The notes under the pieces were generated by a model. The model was given only the letters and a program-made list of their open reading frames with translations, made no database searches and was not told the origin of the DNA. A stretch of 64,000 bases of DNA from Arthrobacter sp. fls2-241-R2A-200. Lineage in GTDB: Bacteria; Actinomycetota; Actinomycetes; Actinomycetales; Micrococcaceae. Numbering within the stretch: the stretch's first letter is position 1; the number at the start of each line of letters is the position of its first letter. A program made the position numbers and the translations under genes. Location: NCBI RefSeq assembly GCF_030209745.1, contig NZ_JARVRJ010000001.1:186001-250000 (forward strand). The letters are read 5' to 3'. Positions 53,306-61,935 of this stretch are shown piece by piece.

Positions 53306-54903
53306 GCAGCCACCAGCTCCTCAACGTACTGCAGCGCAAACCACAGCTCGGCGCGCACCTGCGCGGCGTTGAGGTCCATGTCCAGGAGTTCGCCCACGAC
53401 GCCGACCTGCCGCCGAACGCTGTTACGGTGCAGTCCCAGCAGTTTCGCCGAAGCGTCCCAACTGCCGTTCTCGCTCAGCCAACCCCGGAGGACAACAAGG
53501 AGTGGATCCCTGCGCTCCGGTTCAAGGGAAAGAATGGGTGCAAGCAGCCGTTCGGCCAGCAAGGTCCCCGCTTCACGTCCCAGCAGGCCTGCCACAGACC
53601 AGGAGACCTCTTCCACACGCGCGCTTTTGCCGGTTGAAAGAACCCTGCTTCGGAGCGAGCTGACACGCTGATAGGCCGCGCTGAGTTCCGTCATCTCGGT
53701 CGGTTCGCCGATAACCAGGCGCCAGCCCAACTTCTCCACATCGGCCACGAGGGGCTCATCAACCCTGAGACGTGTGATCGCGGCGAAGCCGTACTCGGTA
53801 ACCTCCACGAGTTTGGTATCAAACAGCCTTCGCCACTGAAGCACTTCGCGCACGGGCCCCTCGTCGGCGGCGTCGAGCCTGATGCCTTGCACCACCCGCA
53901 TCTGAGCCGAGCGAGTTGATGACAAACTTTGGGCCAGCAGATCCTTCAAGCCGTTCAGTTGCTTGGTCCCGCCGGATACCAGGGACTCCGGGTGCAGTAG
54001 CGCCGCGGTGGCAAGTTGGCTCGGAGCCAACGAACCGCTGGTCCGTTGCCGCACCAGAAGTTCCAGCAGCCCCACGGCGGATTGCACCACGTTGTTCTGG
54101 GCCGGCGTCAGGGGAGCGTCGGATCCGAGGATCAGCGCGCCGAGGTTCGCGTCCTTGGTGCTGCGCAGCGGGTGCCCGAATACCAGCGCGGACCCGGGCT
54201 GGTCAAAGCCCTCCATTTCCACGCGAGGCCCACTCCCGGACAACAAGCGTTCCAGCATGGGCGCCAGCAACGAATGTTCGACGCCGGTGCTGCCGGCGCC
54301 GTTGCTGCCACGGGCGTTGCTGCCGCGGGCCCGCACCCGCCCGTCCGCCCCGACCAACAGTGCCCACACCGGGACCCGCTGCACCAACGCAGCCAACAAT
54401 TCGTGCTCGGGCCTGGGGGAGAGGACTGCCCGCATGAGCTGCCTGTTGGTCTCGGCCAACTGCCGGAATACCCGGGCGTTATCCGACTCCAGGAGTTGCG
54501 AGAACTCCAGCCCGATCGCAGCAAACGGCAGCGATTCGGGGACCTCGAACAGGGTCAGGTTGTGCCTGCGGCAGGCGGCCAGCAGTTCTTCGGGGACGGC
54601 GTCGAAATAGGGGCGGATACCGAACCCGAGGGCGGCCACCTTCGCTCCGACGAGCCGCTGGACGTACTCGTCCACCTTCCCCGCCGAGCCGCCCTCGCCA
54701 AGGAAGGGCAGCCCGGCGGTGAGCAGGAATTCGCCCTCCGGGAGGTAAGGCGTGGGATCCTCGAGCTCGCTCGGTTCGACCCACCGCAGCAGCTCGCCGC
54801 CGCTGCCGCCGTCGTGAAGCGTGACCAACCCGGGCGGCAACTTGGCGAGGAACTGGTCGAGGGTGACGAAGCTCAGGCGGGCGGTGGCGGGCTCAGGCGT
54901 CAT
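53302..54903 (-). CDS. PucR-family transcriptional regulator
   Basis: 533 aa. PucR ligand domain at ~10-130 (LVTLHDGGSGGELLRWVEPS, ELEDPTPYLPEGEFLLTAGL), a GGDEF-like middle region, and the C-terminal PucR helix-turn-helix LRGWLSENGSWDASAKLLGL-HRNSVRRQVG. ATG overlaps the racemase gene's end by 11 bp. Stop overlaps davA's end by 4 bp. It likely activates the lysine cluster on sensing substrate. Confidence 0.88.
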   Translation of the reverse strand: MTPEPATARLSFVTLDQFLAKLPPGLVTLHDGGSGGELLRWVEPSELEDPTPYLPEGEFLLTAGLPFLGEGGSAGKVDEYVQRLVGAKVAALGFGIRPYFDAVPEELLAACRRHNLTLFEVPESLPFAAIGLEFSQLLESDNARVFRQLAETNRQLMRAVLSPRPEHELLAALVQRVPVWALLVGADGRVRARGSNARGSNGAGSTGVEHSLLAPMLERLLSGSGPRVEMEGFDQPGSALVFGHPLRSTKDANLGALILGSDAPLTPAQNNVVQSAVGLLELLVRQRTSGSLAPSQLATAALLHPESLVSGGTKQLNGLKDLLAQSLSSTRSAQMRVVQGIRLDAADEGPVREVLQWRRLFDTKLVEVTEYGFAAITRLRVDEPLVADVEKLGWRLVIGEPTEMTELSAAYQRVSSLRSRVLSTGKSARVEEVSWSVAGLLGREAGTLLAERLLAPILSLEPERRDPLLVVLRGWLSENGSWDASAKLLGLHRNSVRRQVGVVGELLDMDLNAAQVRAELWFALQYVEELVAA

Positions 54904-56140
54904 GGACCTGCCCGGCGGCGGCCGGCTCCTGGTAGTCGGGGCACTGGTACGCGGTTTGTCCTTCTCGGTTCGCCGCGTAGACCCGGGGCAGCCGGGGTGC
55001 GATCCTGTTGATGATTTCGTCCCCGTGGCTGCCGATTGCCGCGCCCCAGTCGTCGGCGCTCGCCGCCCCTCCCTTCGGATCGCCGAACAACAAGGCGGTA
55101 TCGCCGACGTCGATCCCCGAGGCGTCGGCCCCAAGGTCCACCATGAACTGGTCCATGCATACCTTGCCGATCACGGGCACGCTGCGGCCGGAGATGGTGA
55201 CCAAGGAACGGCCGCTGATACCTTTCGGAATGCCGTCCGCGTAACCGAGGGGGATGAGGCCCAAGTAGCGCGGTTCGTAGGTGATGGCCTGGTGTTCATA
55301 GCTGACTCCGGTGCCCGCGGGCACTTTCTTGACCATCACCAGCGGCGCGGTGACGCTGAGCGCAGGGCGGAGTCCGAAGTCGGCAGGATCCAAGTGATCG
55401 GCCGGCGCGAGGCCATAGATGGCCAGGCCTGCGCGGACCATGTCGAAATGGAATTCCGGCCGCTCCAGGATGTTCGCCGAGCTGGAAACGTGCCTGAGCT
55501 CGGGGCTCAGTCCAGCCTCGCGGGCCTCACGGACAGCGTCTTCGAACTCCACGACGGCGGCGGAGTTACCGGGGTGGGCTGGAACGTCGGCCCAGGCCAA
55601 GTGGGTCCAGATTCCACGCACCTGCACCGTCCCGTCGAGCTCGGCCAGCCGCGCTCGGGTGATCAGTCCGGCCCAGTCTTCCTTGCGGGCGCCACCGCGG
55701 CTGAGGCCGCTGTCCAGCTCGAGATGCACGACGGCAGGGCGTCCCAGGCCGCGGGCGATGCCGGCCAAAACCTCGAGCTGGCGGACGCTGCCGAGCGAAA
55801 CATCGATGCCGTATTCGAGAGCTTCCCGAATGGTGGCGCTTGTCTGGGATGCCAGATAGAGCCATGAGAGGATCGGCACATCGATGCCGGCTTTCCGTAG
55901 CGCAATCGCCTCGCTCAGCTGCGCGGTGCCCAGCCAATCCGCGCCGGATTCGACTGCCGTTCTGGCTACCTCGATGAGTCCGTGTCCGTACGCGTTGCCC
56001 TTGACGACGGCCATGAAGTGGGGTGCCCCTGTGCGTTCCTTAAGGACCCTGATGTTGTCTGAAATTGCGGACAGATCCACTTTGACCTGACCCGAGAGGG
56101 CCGCAGCGGCATCCTCTTGATAATGTGCATTACGTCTCAT
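54893..56140 (-). CDS. alr: Alanine-racemase-family PLP enzyme
   Basis: 415 aa. PLP Lys in FMAVVKGNAYGHG, VHLELDSGLSRGG, HVSSSANILERPEFHFDMVR-AGLAIYG, the second catalytic Tyr in GVSYEHQAITYEP, and CMDQFMVDLGAD. The fold is Alr, but the gene is coupled to a PucR regulator and lies in a lysine 2-monooxygenase cluster, so a broad or lysine-specific racemase making L-lysine from D-lysine is a serious alternative to wall D-Ala supply. Confidence 0.85.
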   Translation of the reverse strand: MRRNAHYQEDAAAALSGQVKVDLSAISDNIRVLKERTGAPHFMAVVKGNAYGHGLIEVARTAVESGADWLGTAQLSEAIALRKAGIDVPILSWLYLASQTSATIREALEYGIDVSLGSVRQLEVLAGIARGLGRPAVVHLELDSGLSRGGARKEDWAGLITRARLAELDGTVQVRGIWTHLAWADVPAHPGNSAAVVEFEDAVREAREAGLSPELRHVSSSANILERPEFHFDMVRAGLAIYGLAPADHLDPADFGLRPALSVTAPLVMVKKVPAGTGVSYEHQAITYEPRYLGLIPLGYADGIPKGISGRSLVTISGRSVPVIGKVCMDQFMVDLGADASGIDVGDTALLFGDPKGGAASADDWGAAIGSHGDEIINRIAPRLPRVYAANREGQTAYQCPDYQEPAAAGQVHDA

Positions 56141-56239
56141 GGATGATCACTATAGGTCATTTTGCACCACATTGAGAGATGGCTCACATGCCAGTCTTGT
56201 GGAGGGGAAATCGGAAACTACTTTGAAGGGACGTCAAAG

Positions 56240-57766
56240 GTGACTGTGCCTGTGAACACCCAGAACGCACTTACTGACAGCGTGGCAAGGCCCCGTCTGG
56301 GCACCCAATTGCTGCGCCGCAAACCTATCGGCCAAATGGTCAACGAAGCCGGCAGCGGTGAGGGCGGGACGCCCTTGGTTCGCAGCTTCGGTGTCCTCCA
56401 ACTGACCATGATCAGTGTTGGTGCGACTCTCGGCACCGGTATCCTGGTCATCCTTGGCGAATCCGTGCCGCTGGCCGGCCCGGCCATCTGGATCTCGTTT
56501 GTGGTGGCCGGCCTGGCCGCATTGCTCTCTGCTGTTTCGTACGCGGAGATGGCAGGCCTGGTGCCCGTGGCCGGCTCCAGCTACTCCTACTCGTACGCCA
56601 CCATGGGCGAGGGCATGGCCTGGATCTGTGGCTGGTGCCTGGTGCTGGAGTACGCAGTGTCCGTGGCCGCCGTCGCGGTGGGCGCCGGGCAATACGTCAA
56701 CGAAGCGCTTTCAGCTTTCGGCCTGGTGATGCCCGACGCCGTTAGCCAACCACCGGGCGACGGTGGCCTGGTGAACGTCCCGGCTATGGTGATCGTGGTC
56801 TTGGCCATGATCCTGCTGGTGCGGGGCGCTCGTGAAAGTGCTTGGATCAACACCACCATCGTCATCATCAAGATCGGCATCCTGCTGTTCTTCTGCGTCG
56901 TGGCCTTCAGTGCCTTCAACGCGGGCAACTTCGAACCATTGATGCCGATGGGCGCAGCAGGGGTATCAGCGGCCGCTTCCAGGGTCTTCTTCTCCTACAT
57001 CGGCTTCGATGCCGCCTCCACCGCAGGTGAGGAAGCCAAGAACCCCAAGCGGGATTTGCCCCGAGCCATCCTTCTTTCCATGGTGATCGTGACCAGCATC
57101 TACGTTCTGGTTGCGGTCGCAGCCATCGGCGCCCGCCCGTGGGGCTGGTTCGACGGCACCCAGGCTGCGTTGGTCCAGATCCTGGACGAGATTACGCACC
57201 AGCCGTGGATCGCCTTGGTGTTCTCCGTGGGGGCCGTCCTGGCGATCGCCAGCATCGTCCTGACGGTGCTCTACGGCCAGACGCGCATCCTTCTGTCCAT
57301 GTCCCGCGATGGCCTGGTGCCCAAGGTCTTTGGCCGGATCTCTCCGCGCACCGGCACTCCTGTGGCCGGAACGCTGATAGTGGGCACCGCCGTCGCCCTC
57401 ACTGCGGGCCTGGTCCCGCTGGGTGCCCTCGCCGATGCCACCAGTATCGGTACCCTTTTCGCCTTCGCCTTGGTGAACGTCGCCGTTATCTACCTTCGCC
57501 GCAACCGCCCGGATCTTGAGCGGCCGTTCCGTGTTCCGTTGTACCCGGTCGCGCCCGTGCTGGGCACCCTGATGTGCGTCTACTTGATGGCGAACCTCGG
57601 TGCGGACACCTGGGGGGTCTTTGGTTGCTGGATGCTCGTGGGAATAGCCATCTACTTCGGCTACGGACGCCGGAATTCCAAGGTAGCCGCGCTCAGCGAG
57701 CAGGACTACCGTGAAATGACAACCAGGGTCGTGAGCCCGGAACCTGTGAAAGCAGCAAACTTATGA
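56240..57766 (+). CDS. APC-superfamily permease, probable lysine uptake
   Basis: 508 aa from GTG with GAAGGG 9 nt upstream. Twelve TM helices: TM1 MISVGATLGTGILVILGESV, helix 6 RVFFSYIGFDAASTAGEEAK, and the cationic-amino-acid-transporter-like RPDLERPFRVPLYPVAPVLG. The stop overlaps the davB ATG by 4 bp, so the carrier and the oxygenase are translated together, which suggests it imports the oxygenase substrate. Confidence 0.86.
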   Translation: MTVPVNTQNALTDSVARPRLGTQLLRRKPIGQMVNEAGSGEGGTPLVRSFGVLQLTMISVGATLGTGILVILGESVPLAGPAIWISFVVAGLAALLSAVSYAEMAGLVPVAGSSYSYSYATMGEGMAWICGWCLVLEYAVSVAAVAVGAGQYVNEALSAFGLVMPDAVSQPPGDGGLVNVPAMVIVVLAMILLVRGARESAWINTTIVIIKIGILLFFCVVAFSAFNAGNFEPLMPMGAAGVSAAASRVFFSYIGFDAASTAGEEAKNPKRDLPRAILLSMVIVTSIYVLVAVAAIGARPWGWFDGTQAALVQILDEITHQPWIALVFSVGAVLAIASIVLTVLYGQTRILLSMSRDGLVPKVFGRISPRTGTPVAGTLIVGTAVALTAGLVPLGALADATSIGTLFAFALVNVAVIYLRRNRPDLERPFRVPLYPVAPVLGTLMCVYLMANLGADTWGVFGCWMLVGIAIYFGYGRRNSKVAALSEQDYREMTTRVVSPEPVKAANL

Positions 57767-59469
57767 CCATCGCCACCGAACTTCCACTCTCCGACGCCGC
57801 TGCTTCCGCGGCGGAGGCCGAGCGGGGGCCCATCACTATGCTGAACCCGGACTTCCCGTTCAGCTATGACCATTACCTGGCCCACCCCGCGGGCCTGGGC
57901 ACCGTACCCGAGGACCTGTACGGCACCGAAGTTGCCATCATTGGCGCCGGGCTTTCCGGACTGGTCACCGCCTACGAACTCATGAAGCTGGGCCTCAAGC
58001 CCGTTATCTACGAGGCCGACCAGATCGGGGGCCGCCTGCGGACTGCGAGCTTCCCCTCAGCCCCGGGCGTCGTGGCCGATCTTGGCGGGATGCGCTTCCC
58101 CGTCTCCGGCAAGGCGTTCTACCACTATGTGAACCTGCTCGGGTTGGACACCAATGATTTCCCCAACCCCATGGCCCCGGCCACGTCCAGTACCGTGATC
58201 GAACTCGCCGGCAAGAAGCACTACGCCACCACAGCCGAGGAACTCCCGGAATTCTTCCGCGAAGTCGCTGACGCGTGGAAGGCGGCCGTCAATGACGGGG
58301 CTGCCTTCACTGAAATGCAGGAGGCCATCCGGGCTCGCGACACCGCCCGGATCAAGGAAATCTGGAACGAACTGCTTCCCCGCATGGACGAGCAGACGTT
58401 TTACGGATTCATTGCAGCGAGCAAGTCCTTCAAAGAGGCCGGCTTCGCGCACCGCGAGGCGTTCGGTCAGGTGGGATTCGGAACCGGTGGCTGGGACACT
58501 GACTTCCCCAACTCCATCCTTGAAATCCTCCGCGTTGTTTACACCGACGCCGATGACCAGCACCGCTCCATCGTCGGAGGAGCGCAAAGGCTCCCCGAGG
58601 CACTGTGGAACCACGCGCCGTCGGACCTTAAGTACTGGCCGCAGGGCACGTCCCTGGCATCCCTGCACTCCGGCTCCCCGCGGGGAGCAGTTTCCAACCT
58701 CCGCCGCGCGGCTAACGGGGACCTCCTGGTCCGCGAGAGCTGGGGGCGGGAGGCAACCTACCCTGCAGTGGTGACCACCTGCCAGTCATGGTTGCTGTCC
58801 ACGAGGATCCACACTGAGGAGGCGCTGTTCCCGGCTGAGCTGTGGACCGCGATCGAGCGCTCGCACTACATGCAGTCGTCAAAGACCTTCGTGATGGTGG
58901 ACCGGCCGTTTTGGAAGGACATCGACCCGGAGACCGGCCGTGAAGTCTTGTCCATGACCCTCACCGACCGCCTCAACCGGGCCACCTACCTGCTCGACGA
59001 CGGCCCCGACAAGCCCGCCGTTATCCTTCTGTCTTACACATGGAACGACGACGCCTTGAAGTGGCTCGCCCTCACGGCTGAAGAGCGGGTCAAGCTCATG
59101 CTGCACTCCCTGGAGCAGATCTACCCTGGAGTGGACATCGCCGGCCACATCATTGGCCAGCCCATCACGGTGTCCTGGGAGGCCGATCCCAACTTCATGG
59201 GAGCCTTCAAGGCCAACTTGCCGGGGCACTACCGCTACCAGCAGCGGCTGTTCACGCACTTCAAGCAGGACCAGCTTCCGGAGAGCCAGCGCGGCGTCTT
59301 CCTCGCCGGGGATGACGTGTCCTTCACTGCCGGTTGGGCGGAGGGCGCTGTAACCACGGGGCTGAACGCTGTGTGGGGCGTGGTGAACCACCTGGGCGGT
59401 TCCTCGGTTGATGGCAACCCGGGTCCGGGCGAGCTGCTGGATGAGCTCGGCCCTATCTCCCTAGACTAA
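57763..59469 (+). CDS. davB: Lysine 2-monooxygenase (flavin amine oxidase family)
   Basis: 568 aa. FAD-binding EVAIIGAGLSGLVTAYELMK, EADQIGGRLRT, DLGGMRFPVSGKAFYHYVNL, and C-terminal GVFLAGDDVSFTAGWAEGAV. The start PDFPFSYDHYLAHPAGLG and HREAFGQVGFGTGGWDTDFP match Pseudomonas DavB almost residue for residue from memory. It converts L-lysine and O2 to 5-aminovaleramide, CO2 and water. With DavA it forms the first part of the aminovalerate route of lysine catabolism; davT and davD are not in the window. Confidence 0.9.
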   Translation: MTIATELPLSDAAASAAEAERGPITMLNPDFPFSYDHYLAHPAGLGTVPEDLYGTEVAIIGAGLSGLVTAYELMKLGLKPVIYEADQIGGRLRTASFPSAPGVVADLGGMRFPVSGKAFYHYVNLLGLDTNDFPNPMAPATSSTVIELAGKKHYATTAEELPEFFREVADAWKAAVNDGAAFTEMQEAIRARDTARIKEIWNELLPRMDEQTFYGFIAASKSFKEAGFAHREAFGQVGFGTGGWDTDFPNSILEILRVVYTDADDQHRSIVGGAQRLPEALWNHAPSDLKYWPQGTSLASLHSGSPRGAVSNLRRAANGDLLVRESWGREATYPAVVTTCQSWLLSTRIHTEEALFPAELWTAIERSHYMQSSKTFVMVDRPFWKDIDPETGREVLSMTLTDRLNRATYLLDDGPDKPAVILLSYTWNDDALKWLALTAEERVKLMLHSLEQIYPGVDIAGHIIGQPITVSWEADPNFMGAFKANLPGHYRYQQRLFTHFKQDQLPESQRGVFLAGDDVSFTAGWAEGAVTTGLNAVWGVVNHLGGSSVDGNPGPGELLDELGPISLD

Positions 59470-59505
59470 TCTCCCTCGACTAATTTCCCTGGACCAATCT
59501 CCCGC

Positions 59506-59565
59506 GTTGCCAGGCCCGCTCTGCACCCTAAAACCCTTGGTAAGTGCGCAGAGCGGGCCTGGCAA
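59506..59565. repeat. Palindromic repeat R2, copy 3
   Basis: GTTGCCAGGCCCGCTCTGCA pairs with TGCGCAGAGCGGGCCTGGCA. Between the convergent davB and carbonic anhydrase genes. This copy has the most perfect stem. Confidence 0.88.
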
Positions 59566-59572
59566 TCGTCGT

Positions 59573-60094
59573 TTAAGCCCCGTGCATCGCCCTGTGCGCG
59601 GCAGCGAGTTCCTTGTAGTGGGCCGCGTTGCGCTTGACGCCGTCGAACTCTTCGTCGGTCAGTTCGCGCCGCACTTTGGCCGGGACCCCGGCGACGAGCG
59701 ATCGGGGGGGAATAACCGTGCCCTCCAGGACAACGGCGCCGGCGGCAATAAGGGAACCGGCGCCGATCACGGCACCGTTAAGGATGGTTGCGCTCATTCC
59801 GATGAGGCAGTCGTCCTCCACAGTGCAGCCATGGACGACGGCGCTGTGCCCCACCGACACGCGCTCGCCCACCGTGCAGGGGAATCCGGGATCGGCGTGA
59901 AGGACCACGTTGTCCTGCAGGTTCGATCCCGCTCCAACCTTGATGGCCGCGGTATCAGCCCGGACGGAGACGCCGTAGAAGGCGCTGGAATCCCGGGCCA
60001 GCGTGGCCTTTCCGATGATCGAGGCGGTGGGTGCAACAAATGCGGATTCGTGGATGTCCGGGGTTTCCCCGGCAAATGTGTAAGAGGGAGCCAT
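59573..60094 (-). CDS. Gamma-carbonic anhydrase-family protein
   Basis: 173 aa left-handed beta-helix (hexapeptide repeats) of the YrdA/PaaY type. Metal-ligand His residues sit in VVLHADPGFP and GHSAVVHGCTVEDDCLIGMS; ATILNGAVIGAGSLIAAGAV continues the coil. A Zn2+ or Fe2+ trimer is expected; carbonic anhydrase activity is variable in this group. TAAGCT lies 6 nt before the ATG, predicting a leaderless mRNA. Confidence 0.9.
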   Translation of the reverse strand: MAPSYTFAGETPDIHESAFVAPTASIIGKATLARDSSAFYGVSVRADTAAIKVGAGSNLQDNVVLHADPGFPCTVGERVSVGHSAVVHGCTVEDDCLIGMSATILNGAVIGAGSLIAAGAVVLEGTVIPPRSLVAGVPAKVRRELTDEEFDGVKRNAAHYKELAAAHRAMHGA

Positions 60095-60109
60095 AGGCCC
60101 AGCTTATTT

Positions 60110-60175
60110 CCCAACTAGGGAACAGCAAACGTCGCTACGAGCGCTCAGAGGGGCGTTATCTGTCCCCTAGTTAGG
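60110..60175 (-). repeat. Palindromic repeat R1, copy 3
   Basis: On the minus strand it reads CCTAACTAGGGGACAGATAA onward, matching copies 1 and 2, and it overlaps the methyltransferase stop codon (TAA). The stem pairs with TGTTCCCTAGTTGGG. Tail echoes of CTAGTTGGG follow at 60184-60192. Confidence 0.82.
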
Positions 60176-60800
60176 TGTGTGGCCTAGTTGGGTGCGGGGC
60201 TTGGTTGGGTACGGGGGTACGAAGGACCAGGAACTGGTAGTGCCGCCCTGTGTTGTCGGCGCCGGGGCCTGACTCCGCGCCGGCATCCTCCGGCCACGTC
60301 CGGAAGCGTTCCACGGTGCCGTGCTCCCCAAAGAGCCGATTGACGGTTGGGTCGCTGCGGTGGCTGAGGAAGCGACGGGGTTCTTCGAGCTCCTCGAGGT
60401 TCAGTGTTTCGTCATCGTCACCTGACCAAAGCCCGACGGCGATTGGCGCGCCAGGCGCCGTTACGCGCACGAGCTGGCTGACGACGTCGTGAATCCTGCT
60501 GTTGGGCACGTGCGCGAGGGTGTCCATGGCCCAAGCGGCTGAAAACGAACCGTCAACGAAGGGCAGGTCCTGCCCGCGCGCAACCGAAGCGTTGAGCCCG
60601 GCGCCCCGGGCCAGCCGAACGCTGTCGTCGGAGCGGTCCACACCGCAGTAATGCATGCCGGCGCGGACGAAGGCCAAACCCTCAAGGCCCGCACCGCAGC
60701 CCAACTCAAGCACGGATCGCCGGTGCTCGGACTTTAGCAGCCGGATGAACCATTCCCGGCACTCCACCCGCTCCGGCGTCAACGATTGGACCGGTCGCAT
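60171..60800 (-). CDS. Class I SAM-dependent methyltransferase
   Basis: 209 aa, Methyltransf_11 type: motif I VLELGCGAGLEGLAFVRAGM, YCGVDRSDDSV, DLPFVDGSFSAAWAMDTLAH (post-motif), then VTAPGAPIAVGLWSG. Substrate unknown; the C-terminus is Pro-rich. TAAGCT lies 6 nt before the ATG, suggesting leaderless translation. Stop codon is inside repeat R1. Confidence 0.87.
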   Translation of the reverse strand: MRPVQSLTPERVECREWFIRLLKSEHRRSVLELGCGAGLEGLAFVRAGMHYCGVDRSDDSVRLARGAGLNASVARGQDLPFVDGSFSAAWAMDTLAHVPNSRIHDVVSQLVRVTAPGAPIAVGLWSGDDDETLNLEELEEPRRFLSHRSDPTVNRLFGEHGTVERFRTWPEDAGAESGPGADNTGRHYQFLVLRTPVPNQAPHPTRPHT

Positions 60801-60845
60801 AGTTACAGCTTAGTTCGGGGGACGGCAGCGGGGCCGGGTGAGGGG

Positions 60846-61697
60846 TTAGTTGAACACGACCGTCCGGGTGCCATCGAGCAGCACGCGGTGTTCGGCGTGC
60901 CACTGCACGGCTTGGGCCAAGGTTCGGCCCTCCACGTCCCGGCCCATCTGAACGAACTGGGCGGGCGTCCGGGCGTGGTCAACACGGATGACTTCCTGCT
61001 CGATGATGGGACCTTCATCCAAGTCCGCCGTCACGTAGTGGGCAGTGGCGCCGATGATTTTCACCCCGCGGGCATGGGCCTGGTGATACGGCTTGGCTCC
61101 CTTGAACGAGGGCAGGAAGGAGTGGTGGATGTTGATGGCCCGGCCGTTCAGTTCGGTGCAGAGATCGTTGGAGAGGACCTGCATGTACCGGGCAAGGACG
61201 GTCAGTTCGACGTCGTTCTGCGCGATCAGCTTCAGCAGCTCTGCCTCCGCCTGTGGCTTGGTTTCCGGCGTGACCGGGATGTGGTGGAAGGGGATGCCGT
61301 AGAAGTCGGCGAGTTCCTCAAGGTCCCGGTGGTTGGAGACGATGGCCGGGATCTCGATGGGCAGGGTTCCTGTGCGCTGGGCGAACAGGAGGTCATTGAG
61401 GCAGTGGGCATCCTTGGAACACAGGATGATGGTGCGGACCTTCCGGCCTACCGGGTTGACCTGCCAGGTCATGCCGAACGACTCGGCGACCGGCTGTAGG
61501 GCCGCCGTCAGCTCCGCTTCGGTTGACGACGTCGTTGCCTCCACCCGCATGAAGAAGTTACCCGTGCTTGGGCTGCCGTACTGCTGGGAGTCGGTGATGT
61601 TGCAACCGGCGCCAAGGAGGGCTCCGGCTACCGCATGGACGATGCCGGGACGGTCGGGGCAGGACAGTGTTACAACAAAAGCGGTGGAGTCAGTCAC
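60846..61697 (-). CDS. purU: Formyltetrahydrofolate deformylase
   Basis: 283 aa from GTG with TAGGCT 7 nt upstream. N-terminal ACT domain (VVTLSCPDRPGIVHAVAGAL, LLGAGCNITDSQQY) and a C-terminal formyltransferase-like domain with INIHHSFLPSFKGAKPYHQA and TADLDEGPIIEQE. It hydrolyses 10-formyl-THF to formate and THF, balancing one-carbon pools. Divergent from the riboswitch-controlled glyA. Confidence 0.95.
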   Translation of the reverse strand: MTDSTAFVVTLSCPDRPGIVHAVAGALLGAGCNITDSQQYGSPSTGNFFMRVEATTSSTEAELTAALQPVAESFGMTWQVNPVGRKVRTIILCSKDAHCLNDLLFAQRTGTLPIEIPAIVSNHRDLEELADFYGIPFHHIPVTPETKPQAEAELLKLIAQNDVELTVLARYMQVLSNDLCTELNGRAINIHHSFLPSFKGAKPYHQAHARGVKIIGATAHYVTADLDEGPIIEQEVIRVDHARTPAQFVQMGRDVEGRTLAQAVQWHAEHRVLLDGTRTVVFN

Positions 61698-61735
61698 GCC
61701 GACAAGCCTACCCGTGCTGCCTTGTTGTACTGTTA

Positions 61736-61813
61736 ACGGGTCGCAACTGGCGTTGGGTGGACTACCACCAGGGAGCGGCAATCATGAAGACCACGGATCG
61801 TACGCCTGGGCCG
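61736..61813 (+). promoter_or_regulatory. ZTP riboswitch (pfl motif)
   Basis: Conserved elements in order: GGGTCGCAACTGGCG (61738-61752), the hairpin GGTGG-ACTA-CCACC (61757-61769), AGGGAGCGG (61770-61778) and, after a variable segment, CGCCTGGGC (61803-61811). These match the pfl/ZTP aptamer, which binds ZMP/ZTP and turns on one-carbon and purine genes when 10-formyl-THF is low. About 122 nt separate it from the glyA GTG; no clear intrinsic terminator is visible, so control may act on translation. Confidence 0.85.
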
Positions 61814-61935
61814 AGGGTCATGTCTTACCGCCGCACATAAACGTGACCGATTCCGCCGTCATCAACGCGACTCGGGAATGCAGCTGCCGGTAGCCTGACC
61901 TGTAGCACTACCCGTTGCCTAGCCAGGAGATCTCC

